A DNA stretch of 64,000 nt from Acidobacteriaceae bacterium (lineage in GTDB: Bacteria > Acidobacteriota > Terriglobia > Terriglobales > Acidobacteriaceae), in the NCBI GenBank assembly GCA_003132405.1, contig PKXQ01000148.1:62001-126000 (forward strand), read 5' to 3'. The notes beneath the pieces were generated by a model, which was not told the origin of the DNA, did no database searches, and saw only the letters and a program-made list of their open reading frames with translations. Positions 34,117 through 43,134 of this stretch are shown here, in pieces (the stretch's first letter is position 1; the number at the start of each line of letters is the position of its first letter). Made by a program: the position numbers and the translations under genes.

Positions 34117-35729
34117 TAGGCCGCCCCGTCTTTCAGAATTTCCAGCGCCGCTAATCGTCCGGGAGCGCCCATGATTCCGCCGCCGGGATGCGTGGCCGAT
34201 CCGCACATATATAAGTTCTTAATGGGCGAGCGAAACTGCGCCCATCCGGCAACGGGACGCAGAAAAAATAATTGTTCCAGCGAGAGTTCGCCCTGAAAGA
34301 TGTTGCCTTCGCTCAATCCCCACGTGCGCTCGAGATCGAGCGGGGTTACTACCTGGCGGTGCAGAATAATGTCTTTTATGTTGGGCGCGTATTCGGCGAT
34401 CGTATTCACAACGTTGTCGCCGAATTGTTCCTTCTCCGTATCCCAGTCGAGGCCGCGCGCGAGCTTGTAAGGCGCGTACTGCACAAAGCAGGAAAGAATA
34501 TGTTTGCCGGGAGGCGCGAGCGATGTATCGGTGAGCGTAGGAATCACCATATCTATGTAAGGATGCGAAGACCAGTGCCCGTATTTCGCTTCGTCGTACG
34601 CCTTCTCCATATATTCGACGCTCGGTGAGATCGAGATGGCGCCGCGCAGGTGAGCGCCCGATCCAGGCATGCATTTAAAATTTGGCAAGCCGTCGAGCGC
34701 CATGTTCACCTTGCCGGAAGACCCGCGAAATTTAAAGCGCTTCACGCCCTCCATGAATTCATCGGGTAGATTTCCGGGCTCGATCATCTTAGTAAACGTA
34801 AGTCTTGGATCGACGCTGGAGGAGATGACGTCGGCATATATTTCATCGCCGTTTCCGAGAACAACGCCGATGGCGCGCCCGTTCTTGGCATCATTCTTAA
34901 CGATGATGTTTGCTATCGGCGCTTCCGTTCGAATTTCAACCCCTGCCTCGCGCGCGGCGTCGGCAATTGCATTTGAAATTGCGCCCGTGCCGCCACGCGC
35001 GAATCCCCACGCGCGGAATGCGCCGTCGATCTCGCCCATGTAGTGATGCAGCAAAACATAAGCCGTACCGGGCGAGCGCACGCCGAGAAAAGTTCCAATA
35101 ATGCCTGACGCCGACATCGTCGCTTTGAGCACATCCGTCTCAAACCACTGGTCGAGAAAGTCGATGGCGCTCATGGTCATGAGTTGGACCTGGTTGTATT
35201 TATCCTCGCTCGACATGCCCTGAAAGCGGCGACCGATGAAAAGCAGCTTCATGAGTTCGCGTGGATTGAGCGTGGCCGGGTCGGGCGGGATCATACTGAG
35301 AATCGGTTTCACGAAGCGGCACATTGCCTGCATCGCCTTGCCGAATTCGTCGTAGGCCTCGGCGTCCACCCGCGAGTGGCGGGCAATTTCGCGATGCGTC
35401 TTGCCGTGATCGTTCACGCGCCATAAATGATCGCCGTTCGGCATGGGAGTGAAAGTGCCGTCGAGCGGCAGAATCTCAAGACCGTGGCGGGGAAGATCGA
35501 GGTCGCGAATGATCTCAGGGCGAAGCAGCGAGACTACGTATGAGCAAACGGAAAATTTGAAGCCGGGAAAAACTTCTTCTGTGCAAGCCGCGCCGCCAAG
35601 AACATGACGTCGCTCGAGCACGAGAACTTTCTTCCCCGCTTTCGCCAGATAGGCGGCGTTGGTAAGACCGTTGTGGCCTCCGCCAATCACGATTACGTCA
35701 TACTTATTAGTACTCGAAATGGCAGGCAT
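34116..35729 (-). CDS. FAD-dependent phytoene-desaturase-like oxidoreductase (first of a tandem pair)
   Basis: A 537-residue paralogue of the next gene. It opens DVIVIGGGHNGLTNAAYLAKAGKKVLVLERR, continues GGAACTEEVFPGFKFSVCSY, has a mid-protein GTGAISNAIADAAREAGVEIRT, and ends LYMCGSATHPGGGIMGAPGRLAALEIL. The two glycine-rich FAD-contact blocks are intact, so both paralogues look active. They are translated together (TAATG overlap) and could form a heterodimer. A divergent GcvT-like gene starts 256 bases away, hinting at amine or one-carbon metabolism; the reaction is unknown. Confidence 0.9.
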   Translation of the reverse strand: MPAISSTNKYDVIVIGGGHNGLTNAAYLAKAGKKVLVLERRHVLGGAACTEEVFPGFKFSVCSYVVSLLRPEIIRDLDLPRHGLEILPLDGTFTPMPNGDHLWRVNDHGKTHREIARHSRVDAEAYDEFGKAMQAMCRFVKPILSMIPPDPATLNPRELMKLLFIGRRFQGMSSEDKYNQVQLMTMSAIDFLDQWFETDVLKATMSASGIIGTFLGVRSPGTAYVLLHHYMGEIDGAFRAWGFARGGTGAISNAIADAAREAGVEIRTEAPIANIIVKNDAKNGRAIGVVLGNGDEIYADVISSSVDPRLTFTKMIEPGNLPDEFMEGVKRFKFRGSSGKVNMALDGLPNFKCMPGSGAHLRGAISISPSVEYMEKAYDEAKYGHWSSHPYIDMVIPTLTDTSLAPPGKHILSCFVQYAPYKLARGLDWDTEKEQFGDNVVNTIAEYAPNIKDIILHRQVVTPLDLERTWGLSEGNIFQGELSLEQLFFLRPVAGWAQFRSPIKNLYMCGSATHPGGGIMGAPGRLAALEILKDGAA

Positions 35730-35924
35730 CGCTTAGTTCAAAATGGCCGGAAAGTGATTTGGAAATGACTCGCCATTCTATCGAGAAAGCACCGTTTTGT
35801 CTTTACTTACGGGTAATTGCTGACTTATGGTCAACGAAGATCCGCGCTTGCCGAGCAATCGGGTCGCTACATATAATCCGGCTGTCAGATTTCTTTAGCT
35901 TTTGTCGCCGGCTGAAAGGTTCTT

Positions 35925-35968
35925 TACCACAGAGGGCACCGGAGCACAGGGAACACCACAGGGAAGGG
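35925..35968. repeat. Low-complexity CACAG-type repeat
   Basis: ACCACAGAGGGCACCGGAGC and then ACAGGGAACACCACAGGGAA form loose 8-11-base units around CACAGGG between the oxidoreductase and GcvT-like genes. A related stretch with CACAAAAG units occurs at about 25480-25510. I recall similar intergenic repeats in many bacterial genomes. Confidence 0.35.
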
Positions 35969-35985
35969 TCACGCGAGGTTGAATT

Positions 35986-37191
35986 TTGCCGATTGGAACT
36001 GCGTTTCACGAAAGAACGTTCGCACTCTGCCAGAGCCTGAATTATCGCGAGTGGTCGGGATATTACACGGTCAGCGTGTATGAGGTACATCACGAGCATG
36101 AGTACAACGCGATTCGCAATGCTTGTGCGCTCATCGATATTTCGCCGCTTTATAAATATCTGATCACCGGCAAAGACGCGACGAAACTGGTGAACCGCGT
36201 GATCACGCGCGACATCAACAGAGTCGCGGTTGGGCAAGTGATCTACGCCTGCTGGTGCGATGAAGGCGGTAAGGTCATCGACGATGGCACGATCACGCGT
36301 CTCGAAGAAAATAAATATCGCTGGACGGCCGCTGATCCGAGCCTGCGCTGGTTTCGCCAAAACGGTCTCAACATGGATGTCCAGATCGAAGATATCTCCG
36401 AGCAGACGGCGGCGCTGGCGCTGCAAGGTCCGGCCTCGGCGAAACTTTTGAAGACGGTCGCAGAAGCCGACATCGCCAATCTGAAATATTTTCGAAAAAC
36501 TTCGGGCCAGATTGCCGGCGTGCCAGTCGACATTTCGCGTACCGGCTACACCGGCGATCTGGGCTACGAAATATGGATTCCCCTGAATAGCGGGGACGAC
36601 GCGATTCATGTGTGGGACGCCTTGATGGATAAAGGAAAGCAGTTCGATATTCACGCGGCCGGAATGTTGGCCCTCGATGTGTCGCGCGTCGAGGCAGGCC
36701 TGCTGCTGATCGAAGTCGATTACATCAGCTCGAAGAAGGCGCTGATTCCATCGCAGAAATATTCGCCGTATGAACTGGGCTTCGCGAAGATGGTCCATCT
36801 CGATAAAGAGAATTTCATCGGCAAGCGCGCGCTGATGCGCGATCACGAGCAAGGCGTGGCGCGGCAGTTAGTCGGCCTCGAAGTAGATTGGGTAGAGGTG
36901 GAAGAGCAGTTTGATAAGTTTGGCCTGTCTCCAGCAGCGCCCAGCCAGGCATCTCGAGTTGCAGTTCCTGTCTACGCTGGCGACAAGCAGGTGGGTAAGG
37001 CTACTACGACGGCCTTCTCACCTCTCCTGAAAAAACTGATTGCGCTCGCCAGCGTGAGCAGAGAGTACGCGACGCCTGGAAGCAAACTGCAAATGGAATT
37101 GACGATTGAGGCGCAACGCAAGAAGACGACGGCCACGGTGGTGCCGCTGCCATTCTTCAATCCGAAGCGAAAGACGGCGGTGCCGCTTTAA
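35986..37191 (+). CDS. Aminomethyltransferase (GcvT)-family protein
   Basis: A 401-residue folate-binding protein. The GcvT pattern is seen as ACALIDISPLYKYLITGKDATKLVNRVITRDI, the CDEGGKVIDDGTITRLEE strand pair, ALALQGPAS, RTGYTGDLGYEIWIP and AGMLALDVSRVEAGLLL. GcvT proteins move a methylene group from an aminomethyl donor to tetrahydrofolate. Without gcvH/gcvP neighbours, and with two FAD oxidoreductases divergent, this is more likely a demethylation-type homologue (dimethylglycine or sarcosine style) than the glycine cleavage T-protein. The start is TTG with GAGG eight bases upstream. The C-terminal end (PFFNPKRKTAVPL) is family-typical. Confidence 0.88.
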   Translation: MPIGTAFHERTFALCQSLNYREWSGYYTVSVYEVHHEHEYNAIRNACALIDISPLYKYLITGKDATKLVNRVITRDINRVAVGQVIYACWCDEGGKVIDDGTITRLEENKYRWTAADPSLRWFRQNGLNMDVQIEDISEQTAALALQGPASAKLLKTVAEADIANLKYFRKTSGQIAGVPVDISRTGYTGDLGYEIWIPLNSGDDAIHVWDALMDKGKQFDIHAAGMLALDVSRVEAGLLLIEVDYISSKKALIPSQKYSPYELGFAKMVHLDKENFIGKRALMRDHEQGVARQLVGLEVDWVEVEEQFDKFGLSPAAPSQASRVAVPVYAGDKQVGKATTTAFSPLLKKLIALASVSREYATPGSKLQMELTIEAQRKKTTATVVPLPFFNPKRKTAVPL

Positions 37192-37218
37192 TTCTTTCGG
37201 GCGCGCCACTGTGCTCAG

Positions 37219-38601
37219 CTACTGGCTGAAGGCATCGTAAATTCTCAAAAATTGCAGCGGCCGATACTGCTCAAATGCGGGCGCAGCGGATACGACCGTT
37301 CCGTTATCGTCGATAATGTTAAACTCCGCGCCCAGCGCCGCTGCCTCATTGTTCATGTCCGTCGGAGTGAGGTCATTCCATTTCCCGGTTGCTAGTCGCA
37401 GTTGAAGCGTCTGCATCGCCGTGATCGTTTCCGCCGGCGAGAAAGCGCAGTGACCGGCGCGATGCACGAACGTTTTGCGCAACCATCCGCCGTCATTCGC
37501 TTCGTTAACAACTTTCGCATATGCCCGCTCATTTTCCACCGGGACCAGGCCGTCGCCGGTGGTGTGCATGGTCAGCACAGGGATCGTAAGTTGGCCGTCG
37601 TAGATTATGTTCTCGCTCAAGTAAGTGAGAGCGCCGGGATCGGCTGCGATTCGCGTAGCGCGATTCAGCGTTTCCAGGTCCGCATCCAAGTTCAGTCCCG
37701 CGGCGGCATACAAGGCTTGTACTTCCGCGTAATCTATCGAGCGCGACAGTTGATATTTGTAATCCACTCCGGTGTTAAATGAAGGATTGCCTCCGGCCCG
37801 GTACTCCAACTCCGCGCGAAAGGCAAACATAAACGGAACGTCGACCTGCGATAGCCACAAAAACTGATTGGCTTGCTGATCCGTATAGTCGGTTGGCGAC
37901 GGTTCGGGAGATGCGGGATCGTACCAGCCGGGCAGGTCCCCGAGGGCTGCGGCCAATGCAATTCGAGCCTGCCCTTGGGCCGTGGCCTGCGCCTCCGCGA
38001 GAATCGTTTCGGCTGCGACGTAATTGTCGGTCGGGTTGGTGATGTTGACGACTTGCAGCGTCCCACCAGCGACCAGCGTGTTGAATGCAAACGCCCCGTC
38101 CAGCGCCCCGTTCCACTCCCCCACGCCGCCGGCTACGACTCCGCACATCGGCAGCGCCGCGTTGAAGCGAGTCGGATATTCCTGAACCAATCCGGCGGTG
38201 ATCATGCCGCCCAGAGAGTGTCCCCATGCGATCGTCGTCGTGGGATTTCCAACCAAGCTTTGAAAAACATCGAGGGTTGCGATTTGATCGGGGATCGCCT
38301 GCTGAACCGCCCAACCAGTCGTCGCATAGGATGAACCGGCCAGCGCATAGCCAGCCGCCAGCATGTAACCGCCCGTCAGCGGATCGCCTACGTCTTCCGC
38401 GGGATTGGCCGATCCGGGCGTGACGTATCCATGGCTGTAGAGAAGCAGAGTTCCGTTCCACACCGCGGGTACATCAATCACATAGGTCGCGCCATCGGGC
38501 AGCGTGCCGGTGAGATGTTGTTGCGCGGCAGCGCTCCCGCAGAGCGCGACGATGATGAGCGATAGGGCAAACAACATTGCGAGCTTCGTGAAATTCGACA
38601 T
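37219..38601 (-). CDS. Secreted alpha/beta hydrolase
   Basis: A protein of about 460 residues with a signal peptide (MSNFTKLAMLFALSLIIVAL, cleaved near SAAAQQ). The alpha/beta-hydrolase core has TLLLYSHGYVTPG (oxyanion strand), the nucleophile elbow IAWGHSLGGMITAG, and a late VPVLTMHTTGDGLVPVENE plus RAGHCAFSPAE for the catalytic acid and His. It resembles secreted esterases/feruloyl-esterase-like proteins; the substrate is unknown. I chose the ATG at 38601, which has GAGG upstream. A second ATG 30 bases earlier is in frame and also has a ribosome site, because the start region is a 15-base tandem repeat. Confidence 0.85.
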   Translation of the reverse strand: MSNFTKLAMLFALSLIIVALCGSAAAQQHLTGTLPDGATYVIDVPAVWNGTLLLYSHGYVTPGSANPAEDVGDPLTGGYMLAAGYALAGSSYATTGWAVQQAIPDQIATLDVFQSLVGNPTTTIAWGHSLGGMITAGLVQEYPTRFNAALPMCGVVAGGVGEWNGALDGAFAFNTLVAGGTLQVVNITNPTDNYVAAETILAEAQATAQGQARIALAAALGDLPGWYDPASPEPSPTDYTDQQANQFLWLSQVDVPFMFAFRAELEYRAGGNPSFNTGVDYKYQLSRSIDYAEVQALYAAAGLNLDADLETLNRATRIAADPGALTYLSENIIYDGQLTIPVLTMHTTGDGLVPVENERAYAKVVNEANDGGWLRKTFVHRAGHCAFSPAETITAMQTLQLRLATGKWNDLTPTDMNNEAAALGAEFNIIDDNGTVVSAAPAFEQYRPLQFLRIYDAFSQ

Positions 38602-38641
38602 GGAAATCCTCGCTAGGGAAATTTTCGTCATGGAAATCTTC
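38597..38641 (-). repeat. Three 15-base tandem repeats at the hydrolase start
   Basis: On the minus strand the units are GAAGATTTCCATGAC (38641-38627), GAAAATTTCCCTAGC (38626-38612) and GAGGATTTCCATGTC (38611-38597). Units one and three each carry a purine-rich ribosome site and an ATG in the same frame; the middle unit has lost its ATG. Confidence 0.85.
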
Positions 38642-38743
38642 CTCTGGGACGCCGAAAGCCCGTCCCCACGCCAAGTTCCGCACGGAGGGGGTCGGCGACA
38701 AAATTGTCTGAAAGTTTGTGCCTCTTATTGGAACTTGTCAACG

Positions 38744-40222
38744 CTAAAAAGCTTGATCTCGGAGCGCCCGCCGTTTCCCGGCCCAGTATAGCCCGACTCC
38801 GATCAGAACCAGGGCACCGCAGCCGCCAACGACTTTGCAGACGGCCAGCGCCTTATTCGGCTCATCGGGTGGCGGCAGGACCGAGAGTGCGATGGTCAGC
38901 AGCGTCGCAGCAAAGCCCACCACCGCGAGCACATAAGCGGCCGGTCTTCCGCCCGGCACTCGAATGATTTCATCCCCGGCGGGTTCGCCTTGCAATTTAA
39001 ACATCGACGCAAATAAATATAAGTAGGGGATGAAATAGCTAATCACACTCATGCTGATCAGCACCTCGTACGCGCCTTGAACCGAGGTTCCCGCCTGTCC
39101 AAGAAAAATGAAGATGGCGCCAATCACCGCCTGAGTGAGGAGCGCAACCCACGGCGTACCCCATCGCGGATGGAGCTTTCCGAATGAAGCGGGGAGATAA
39201 TGGTCAACTCCGGCTACGAAAGGCAAACGCGCTACTGCAGCCAGATACGCTCCAGACGAACCGACATTGCTCAGCGCGATCAGAAACGCCGCGATGGGGA
39301 GAAACCCTGGAAGTCCCACGCGCTCGGAGGTCTTGGCAATCGCCTGCACCAAGCCTTGCAAAGGACTAACTTCCGACGACGGGAGCGCGAGCAGTACGCA
39401 GATTGTTCCGACGATGTAACAGAACGCGATCGTCAATCCTCCGACGAAAAGAGCCAGTGGGATGATGCGTCGCGGGTTCTTGATTTCCTCGGCCATGAAA
39501 GATCCGGTTTCGCATCCGCCGAAGGCAAAAGCGAGCACCGACCAAAATATGATGTCATTCAGACGCAAGCTCGGCGTCATGGTATGAAGCGAGAAGCCGT
39601 TGGCCGATCCGAAGCGGTGATAGGCGAGCAGTCCTAAACCGATAATGATCAGGACGGGAATCCACATGGCGAAGGCGCCGATGTTGTGCAGCCATTTGCC
39701 CACGTCGAGCCCGACCACATTCAAGAAGGTGGCAGCGGCGAGCGTTACCAGCGAAAAAATAATGGAGTATGTGGCATTCGAGGAAAGATGCGACCATTGT
39801 GCCGGCCGCATAAAAAGCACATTCGCGGCGGCAAAGTAAAGGACAGCAGGGAAGTAAGGGAGGTTGCTGGTCCAGTAAGTCCAGGCCGCCATGAAGCCCG
39901 AGAAATCGCCGAAGGCGCGCTTCGACCAGACGTAGAGACCGCCTTCATTCGGATAGCGCGACGACAGCTCGATGACCGAAAGCGCGAGTGGCGTATAGAA
40001 CAATAACCAAGCGCCCAGCCAGATAACGACGGAACTAGGCCCCGCGGCAGCCGCAGTAGCGATCCAGCGCAGGCTGACGCCGGTGACGACGTAGAACAAC
40101 ACCAGATCGCGTAATCCCATGACCCGCTTAGGACGGTTGGGATCTTGTGCTTCGGCGATGGAGACGCCGCCTCCAGTCAAAGAGAGCAATTCGAGATTCG
40201 GGCCGTTCTCTTGGTCACTCAC
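38744..40222 (-). CDS. APC-superfamily amino acid permease
   Basis: A 492-residue inner-membrane transporter with about twelve hydrophobic segments. The first-helix region GLRDLVLFYVVTGVSLRWIATAAAAGPSSVV and ALSVIELSSRYPNEGGLYVW match the APC/LAT type, as do FAFGGCETGSFMAEEIKNPRRIIPLAL and YLAAVARLPFVAGVDHYLP. It imports or exchanges amino acids or amines; specificity is not predictable. The start is GTG with no clear ribosome site. It is on the same strand as the hydrolase but 111 bases upstream of it. With the nearby GcvT-like and FAD genes it may belong to amine use. Confidence 0.9.
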   Translation of the reverse strand: MSDQENGPNLELLSLTGGGVSIAEAQDPNRPKRVMGLRDLVLFYVVTGVSLRWIATAAAAGPSSVVIWLGAWLLFYTPLALSVIELSSRYPNEGGLYVWSKRAFGDFSGFMAAWTYWTSNLPYFPAVLYFAAANVLFMRPAQWSHLSSNATYSIIFSLVTLAAATFLNVVGLDVGKWLHNIGAFAMWIPVLIIIGLGLLAYHRFGSANGFSLHTMTPSLRLNDIIFWSVLAFAFGGCETGSFMAEEIKNPRRIIPLALFVGGLTIAFCYIVGTICVLLALPSSEVSPLQGLVQAIAKTSERVGLPGFLPIAAFLIALSNVGSSGAYLAAVARLPFVAGVDHYLPASFGKLHPRWGTPWVALLTQAVIGAIFIFLGQAGTSVQGAYEVLISMSVISYFIPYLYLFASMFKLQGEPAGDEIIRVPGGRPAAYVLAVVGFAATLLTIALSVLPPPDEPNKALAVCKVVGGCGALVLIGVGLYWAGKRRALRDQAF

Positions 40223-40287
40223 GGGGAGAATATTTGCTTTCGATTATTAGCGACCAGCGCGAACGGTCTGGCCGATCGCCGATCGCG

Positions 40288-40461
40288 TCATCCCATGGCT
40301 AGCTCGTCGGAGGATTCCAGAGGCGTTCCGCAGCGACGGCAGATGACCGCCGAACAATCACCGCATGTCAGCGGATCGCTGACTTCCGCGGCGCAGACGG
40401 GACAATAGAATATGGTTGGAGATTTGGCGGCTTCTGGCGTGGCGTTTGGAGTCGACTCCAT
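40288..40461 (-). CDS. Small zinc-ribbon protein
   Basis: A 57-residue protein with CPVC, CGDC and CRRC in close series (FYCPVCAAEVSDPLTCGDCS, then AVICRRCGTPLE). The cysteines can form one or two small zinc knuckles; rubredoxin-like and RING-like folds share this spacing. No further function can be given. An ATG seven codons upstream is also in frame. It lies 66 bases upstream of the permease gene's start on the same strand. Confidence 0.6.
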   Translation of the reverse strand: MESTPNATPEAAKSPTIFYCPVCAAEVSDPLTCGDCSAVICRRCGTPLESSDELAMG

Positions 40462-40506
40462 CAGCACGGAACTGTAGCACAAATTGCGCGGAGTGCCAGC
40501 GGCGTC

Positions 40507-41256
40507 TTAGTCAGGCGGCTTGCGCAGGATGAGGCCGCCCTCCGCCGGTGGCAGCGAGAAGGGAAATTGCCAGATTTGGTCTTTCATATAGAGGCTGATA
40601 ATGAAATCTTCCCGCTCTTTCCAAGGGCCGATCCACTTATTATTCGTTGCGAAGAAGACCCAGCCGTGCGCTTCAGGATTGCCCGGAGTCAGTTCCACGG
40701 TATTGGGATCGAGGGTCTGTGTGCTTACAAATTCGATGAATTCGGCAGCCACCTTCTCGTATTCGCGCAAAAGGGCCGTTTTCTCGTCCGTAAGTTTGGG
40801 ATTCTTCTTGATCTGGCGCTCGGTTTCAAAAACCTTCGTATCGATGTCGTTCTGCAATCGGTTGGAGAGTTCGGCGGGATCCTCGAGTCCCTCGAAAACA
40901 TCGTGATGACGAACGAAGTCGATGCGGACGTCGGCCGGAAATTCAAACTTGCCTTTGCCTGAGTAGGTCACGCTTACATACACGCCGAGAAGCCGATAGA
41001 AGCGGTGTCGGCTTTTCGCCAGTTCCTGAGAATCGACGACGAGCGCCACGCGCAAGTCATGTCCGGTCATCGTCCAGCGGTAATGCCCATCCTCGGTCGG
41101 CTCAAACGTGCAGCCGGGCGCGCCGGAGGTCCAGCGCACGGTCGGAAGGTTTTGTTTCTTCGCCGCGTGGCCCAGCGGCGGCGAAAAAATTGCGCAAGAC
41201 AGAATCGTGCAAATCGAAAATGCAAGCGGTGCGCGAAACACGCTGAAACGTGACAT
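40507..41256 (-). CDS. Secreted protein of unknown function
   Basis: A protein of about 249 residues with a signal peptide (MSRFSVFRAPLAFSICTILSCA, cleaved near GHAAKK). The mature part alternates strands and charged helices; VRWTSGAPGCTFEPTEDGHYRWTMTG and GWVFFATNNKWIGPWKEREDF stand out. The middle (about 140-185) is a charged helix. I do not recognise the family. It is divergent from the carboxylase gene with a 271-base gap. Confidence 0.7.
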   Translation of the reverse strand: MSRFSVFRAPLAFSICTILSCAIFSPPLGHAAKKQNLPTVRWTSGAPGCTFEPTEDGHYRWTMTGHDLRVALVVDSQELAKSRHRFYRLLGVYVSVTYSGKGKFEFPADVRIDFVRHHDVFEGLEDPAELSNRLQNDIDTKVFETERQIKKNPKLTDEKTALLREYEKVAAEFIEFVSTQTLDPNTVELTPGNPEAHGWVFFATNNKWIGPWKEREDFIISLYMKDQIWQFPFSLPPAEGGLILRKPPD

Positions 41257-41527
41257 CAATGCAGAGTGTATAGCTTTTGGTTGATTGACGTCACCGTCCC
41301 GCCGCGCATGGACTGGCCATCCATGGCAGCATTTTTACTCCCTTCGCGTTCCGCGGAAGCATGCAAAGTGGGCGACGGTCACACCCCCATGTGTCCCACG
41401 TCACAGAGGCCGGGACAAGCCTCGCCCATAATCAAAGCACCTCGTTGGGCAAGACTGGCACCTCATTGACCTCGTCGGATCTGGTCGCGGCGAGACCCCC
41501 AATCCACGATGATGAAGGGAATCTGAC

Positions 41528-43126
41528 ATGGCCGCGAATCCAATTGCCACACCCGAATTAGAAATTGTTGCGGAGCGAAAACCGACAATCGACGACAAGA
41601 TTGCGGAACTTCGCAACAAGCGAACCAAGATCGAGTCAGGCGGCGGCAAGAAGCGCATCGAAAAGCATCACACTGCGGGTCTTCTGACGGCGCGCGAGCG
41701 GGTGGAGAAACTCGTCGATCCAGAAAGTTTCCAGGAGATCGGCGCTTTCGCAAAACATCGGTCCACTTACTTTGGCATGGCGGAGAAAGAACTGCCTGCC
41801 GATGGAGTGGTCACGGGATGCGCGGCGGTAGATGGGCGGTTGGTTCATCTTGCGAGCCAGGACTTCACCGTGGCCGGTGGCGCTGCGGGTGAAGTGCACT
41901 GCGCCAAGATCACGGACATGATGCAGCTTTCGCTGAAGACGGGAAGCCCCTTCATCTTCATCAATGATTCGGGCGGTGCGCGGGTTCAGGAAGGAATCGA
42001 CAGCCTTGCCGGATACGCCAGCGTGTTTTACAACAACACTTTGCTGTCGGGTACGGTTCCGCAGATTTCTATTATCTGCGGCCCCTGCGCAGGCGGCGCA
42101 GCTTACAGTCCGGCGCTTACCGACTTCATCATTCAAACCAAAAAGGGTCGGATGTTCATTACCGGTCCATCCGTCATCAAGCAAGTGACCGGCGAAGTGG
42201 TAACTTCCGAGCAGTTAGGCGGCCCGGCCGCGCAGATGAATCGCTCAGGCGTGGTTCACTTGATCGCGGAGAACGACGTCGGCGCCTTGGATCTCTGCCG
42301 CCGCCTGCTGAGTTTTCTGCCTTCAAACAATCTCGAAGAAACGCCAAGGCTGCCTTATAACCTGCCGCGAGAAAACGACCCCGCACTCAATCATGCCGTT
42401 CCCGTCGATGCCAAAATTGCCTACGACGTGCGTACCGTCATCTCTCGCGTCCTGGACTATCAAGACTTTTTCGAGATTCAGCCTGGGTTCGCCGCCAACG
42501 TAGTGATCGGCTTTGGCCGCATTCAGGGGCGTGCCGTAGGTATTGTGGCCAATCAGCCCTGCGTGCTTGCCGGCGTTCTCGATATTGACGCGTCGGATAA
42601 AGTTGCTCGCTTCGTACGCTTCTGCAACGCGTTCAACACGCCACTGGTGACGTTTGTGGATACGCCTGGTTTTTTGCCAGGAATAGAACAGGAATATGGC
42701 GGAATCATTCGACACGGCGCCAAAATGCTCTTCGCCTATTCTGCGGCGACAGTTCCCAAAATAACCATCGTGTTACGCAAAGCCTACGGCGGCGCTTATA
42801 TCGCAATGTGCAGTAAAGAACTCGGAGCCGATCGCGTGGTCGCATGGCCTATGGCAGAAATCGCAGTCATGGGCGCCGAAGGCGCGGCGGAAATCGTCTT
42901 CCGCCACGAGATCGATGCCGCAGAAAATAAAGAGCACCGCCGCAAAGAACTCATTGAGCTTTATCGGAGCACCTTTGCCAATCCCTATGTTTCCGCCGGC
43001 AGGCGACTGGTAGATGACGTGATCGAGCCCGCCGAGACCTCGAAATATCTGGCGCAGGCTCTCGCCTCGGTAAGTTCGAAGCGCGAACTTCGTCCGCCAA
43101 AAAAGCATGGCTTGATTCCGCTTTAG
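41528..43126 (+). CDS. Acyl-CoA carboxylase carboxyltransferase (beta) subunit
   Basis: A 532-residue biotin-dependent carboxyltransferase of the PccB/AccB/MmdA type. Two crotonase-like halves are seen: KHHTAGLLTARERVEKLVDP and FINDSGGARVQEGIDSLAGY early, and VTFVDTPGFLPGIEQE with RKAYGGAYIAMCSKELGAD late. It moves CO2 from carboxybiotin to an acyl-CoA, giving malonyl- or methylmalonyl-CoA. As I recall, an Asp after GGAY marks propionyl-CoA specificity in Streptomyces PccB and Ile marks enzymes that accept acetyl-CoA; here it is Ile. It leads an operon with an OadG-like gene (9-base gap) and a biotin carrier. A biotin carboxylase gene is not in the window. Confidence 0.92.
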   Translation: MAANPIATPELEIVAERKPTIDDKIAELRNKRTKIESGGGKKRIEKHHTAGLLTARERVEKLVDPESFQEIGAFAKHRSTYFGMAEKELPADGVVTGCAAVDGRLVHLASQDFTVAGGAAGEVHCAKITDMMQLSLKTGSPFIFINDSGGARVQEGIDSLAGYASVFYNNTLLSGTVPQISIICGPCAGGAAYSPALTDFIIQTKKGRMFITGPSVIKQVTGEVVTSEQLGGPAAQMNRSGVVHLIAENDVGALDLCRRLLSFLPSNNLEETPRLPYNLPRENDPALNHAVPVDAKIAYDVRTVISRVLDYQDFFEIQPGFAANVVIGFGRIQGRAVGIVANQPCVLAGVLDIDASDKVARFVRFCNAFNTPLVTFVDTPGFLPGIEQEYGGIIRHGAKMLFAYSAATVPKITIVLRKAYGGAYIAMCSKELGADRVVAWPMAEIAVMGAEGAAEIVFRHEIDAAENKEHRRKELIELYRSTFANPYVSAGRRLVDDVIEPAETSKYLAQALASVSSKRELRPPKKHGLIPL

Positions 43127-43134
43127 GGATTTGG

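Noticed and set aside
35803..36852. 349-codon minus-strand open frame
   Set aside because: Antisense to the GcvT-like gene; the plus-strand reading has clear family motifs.
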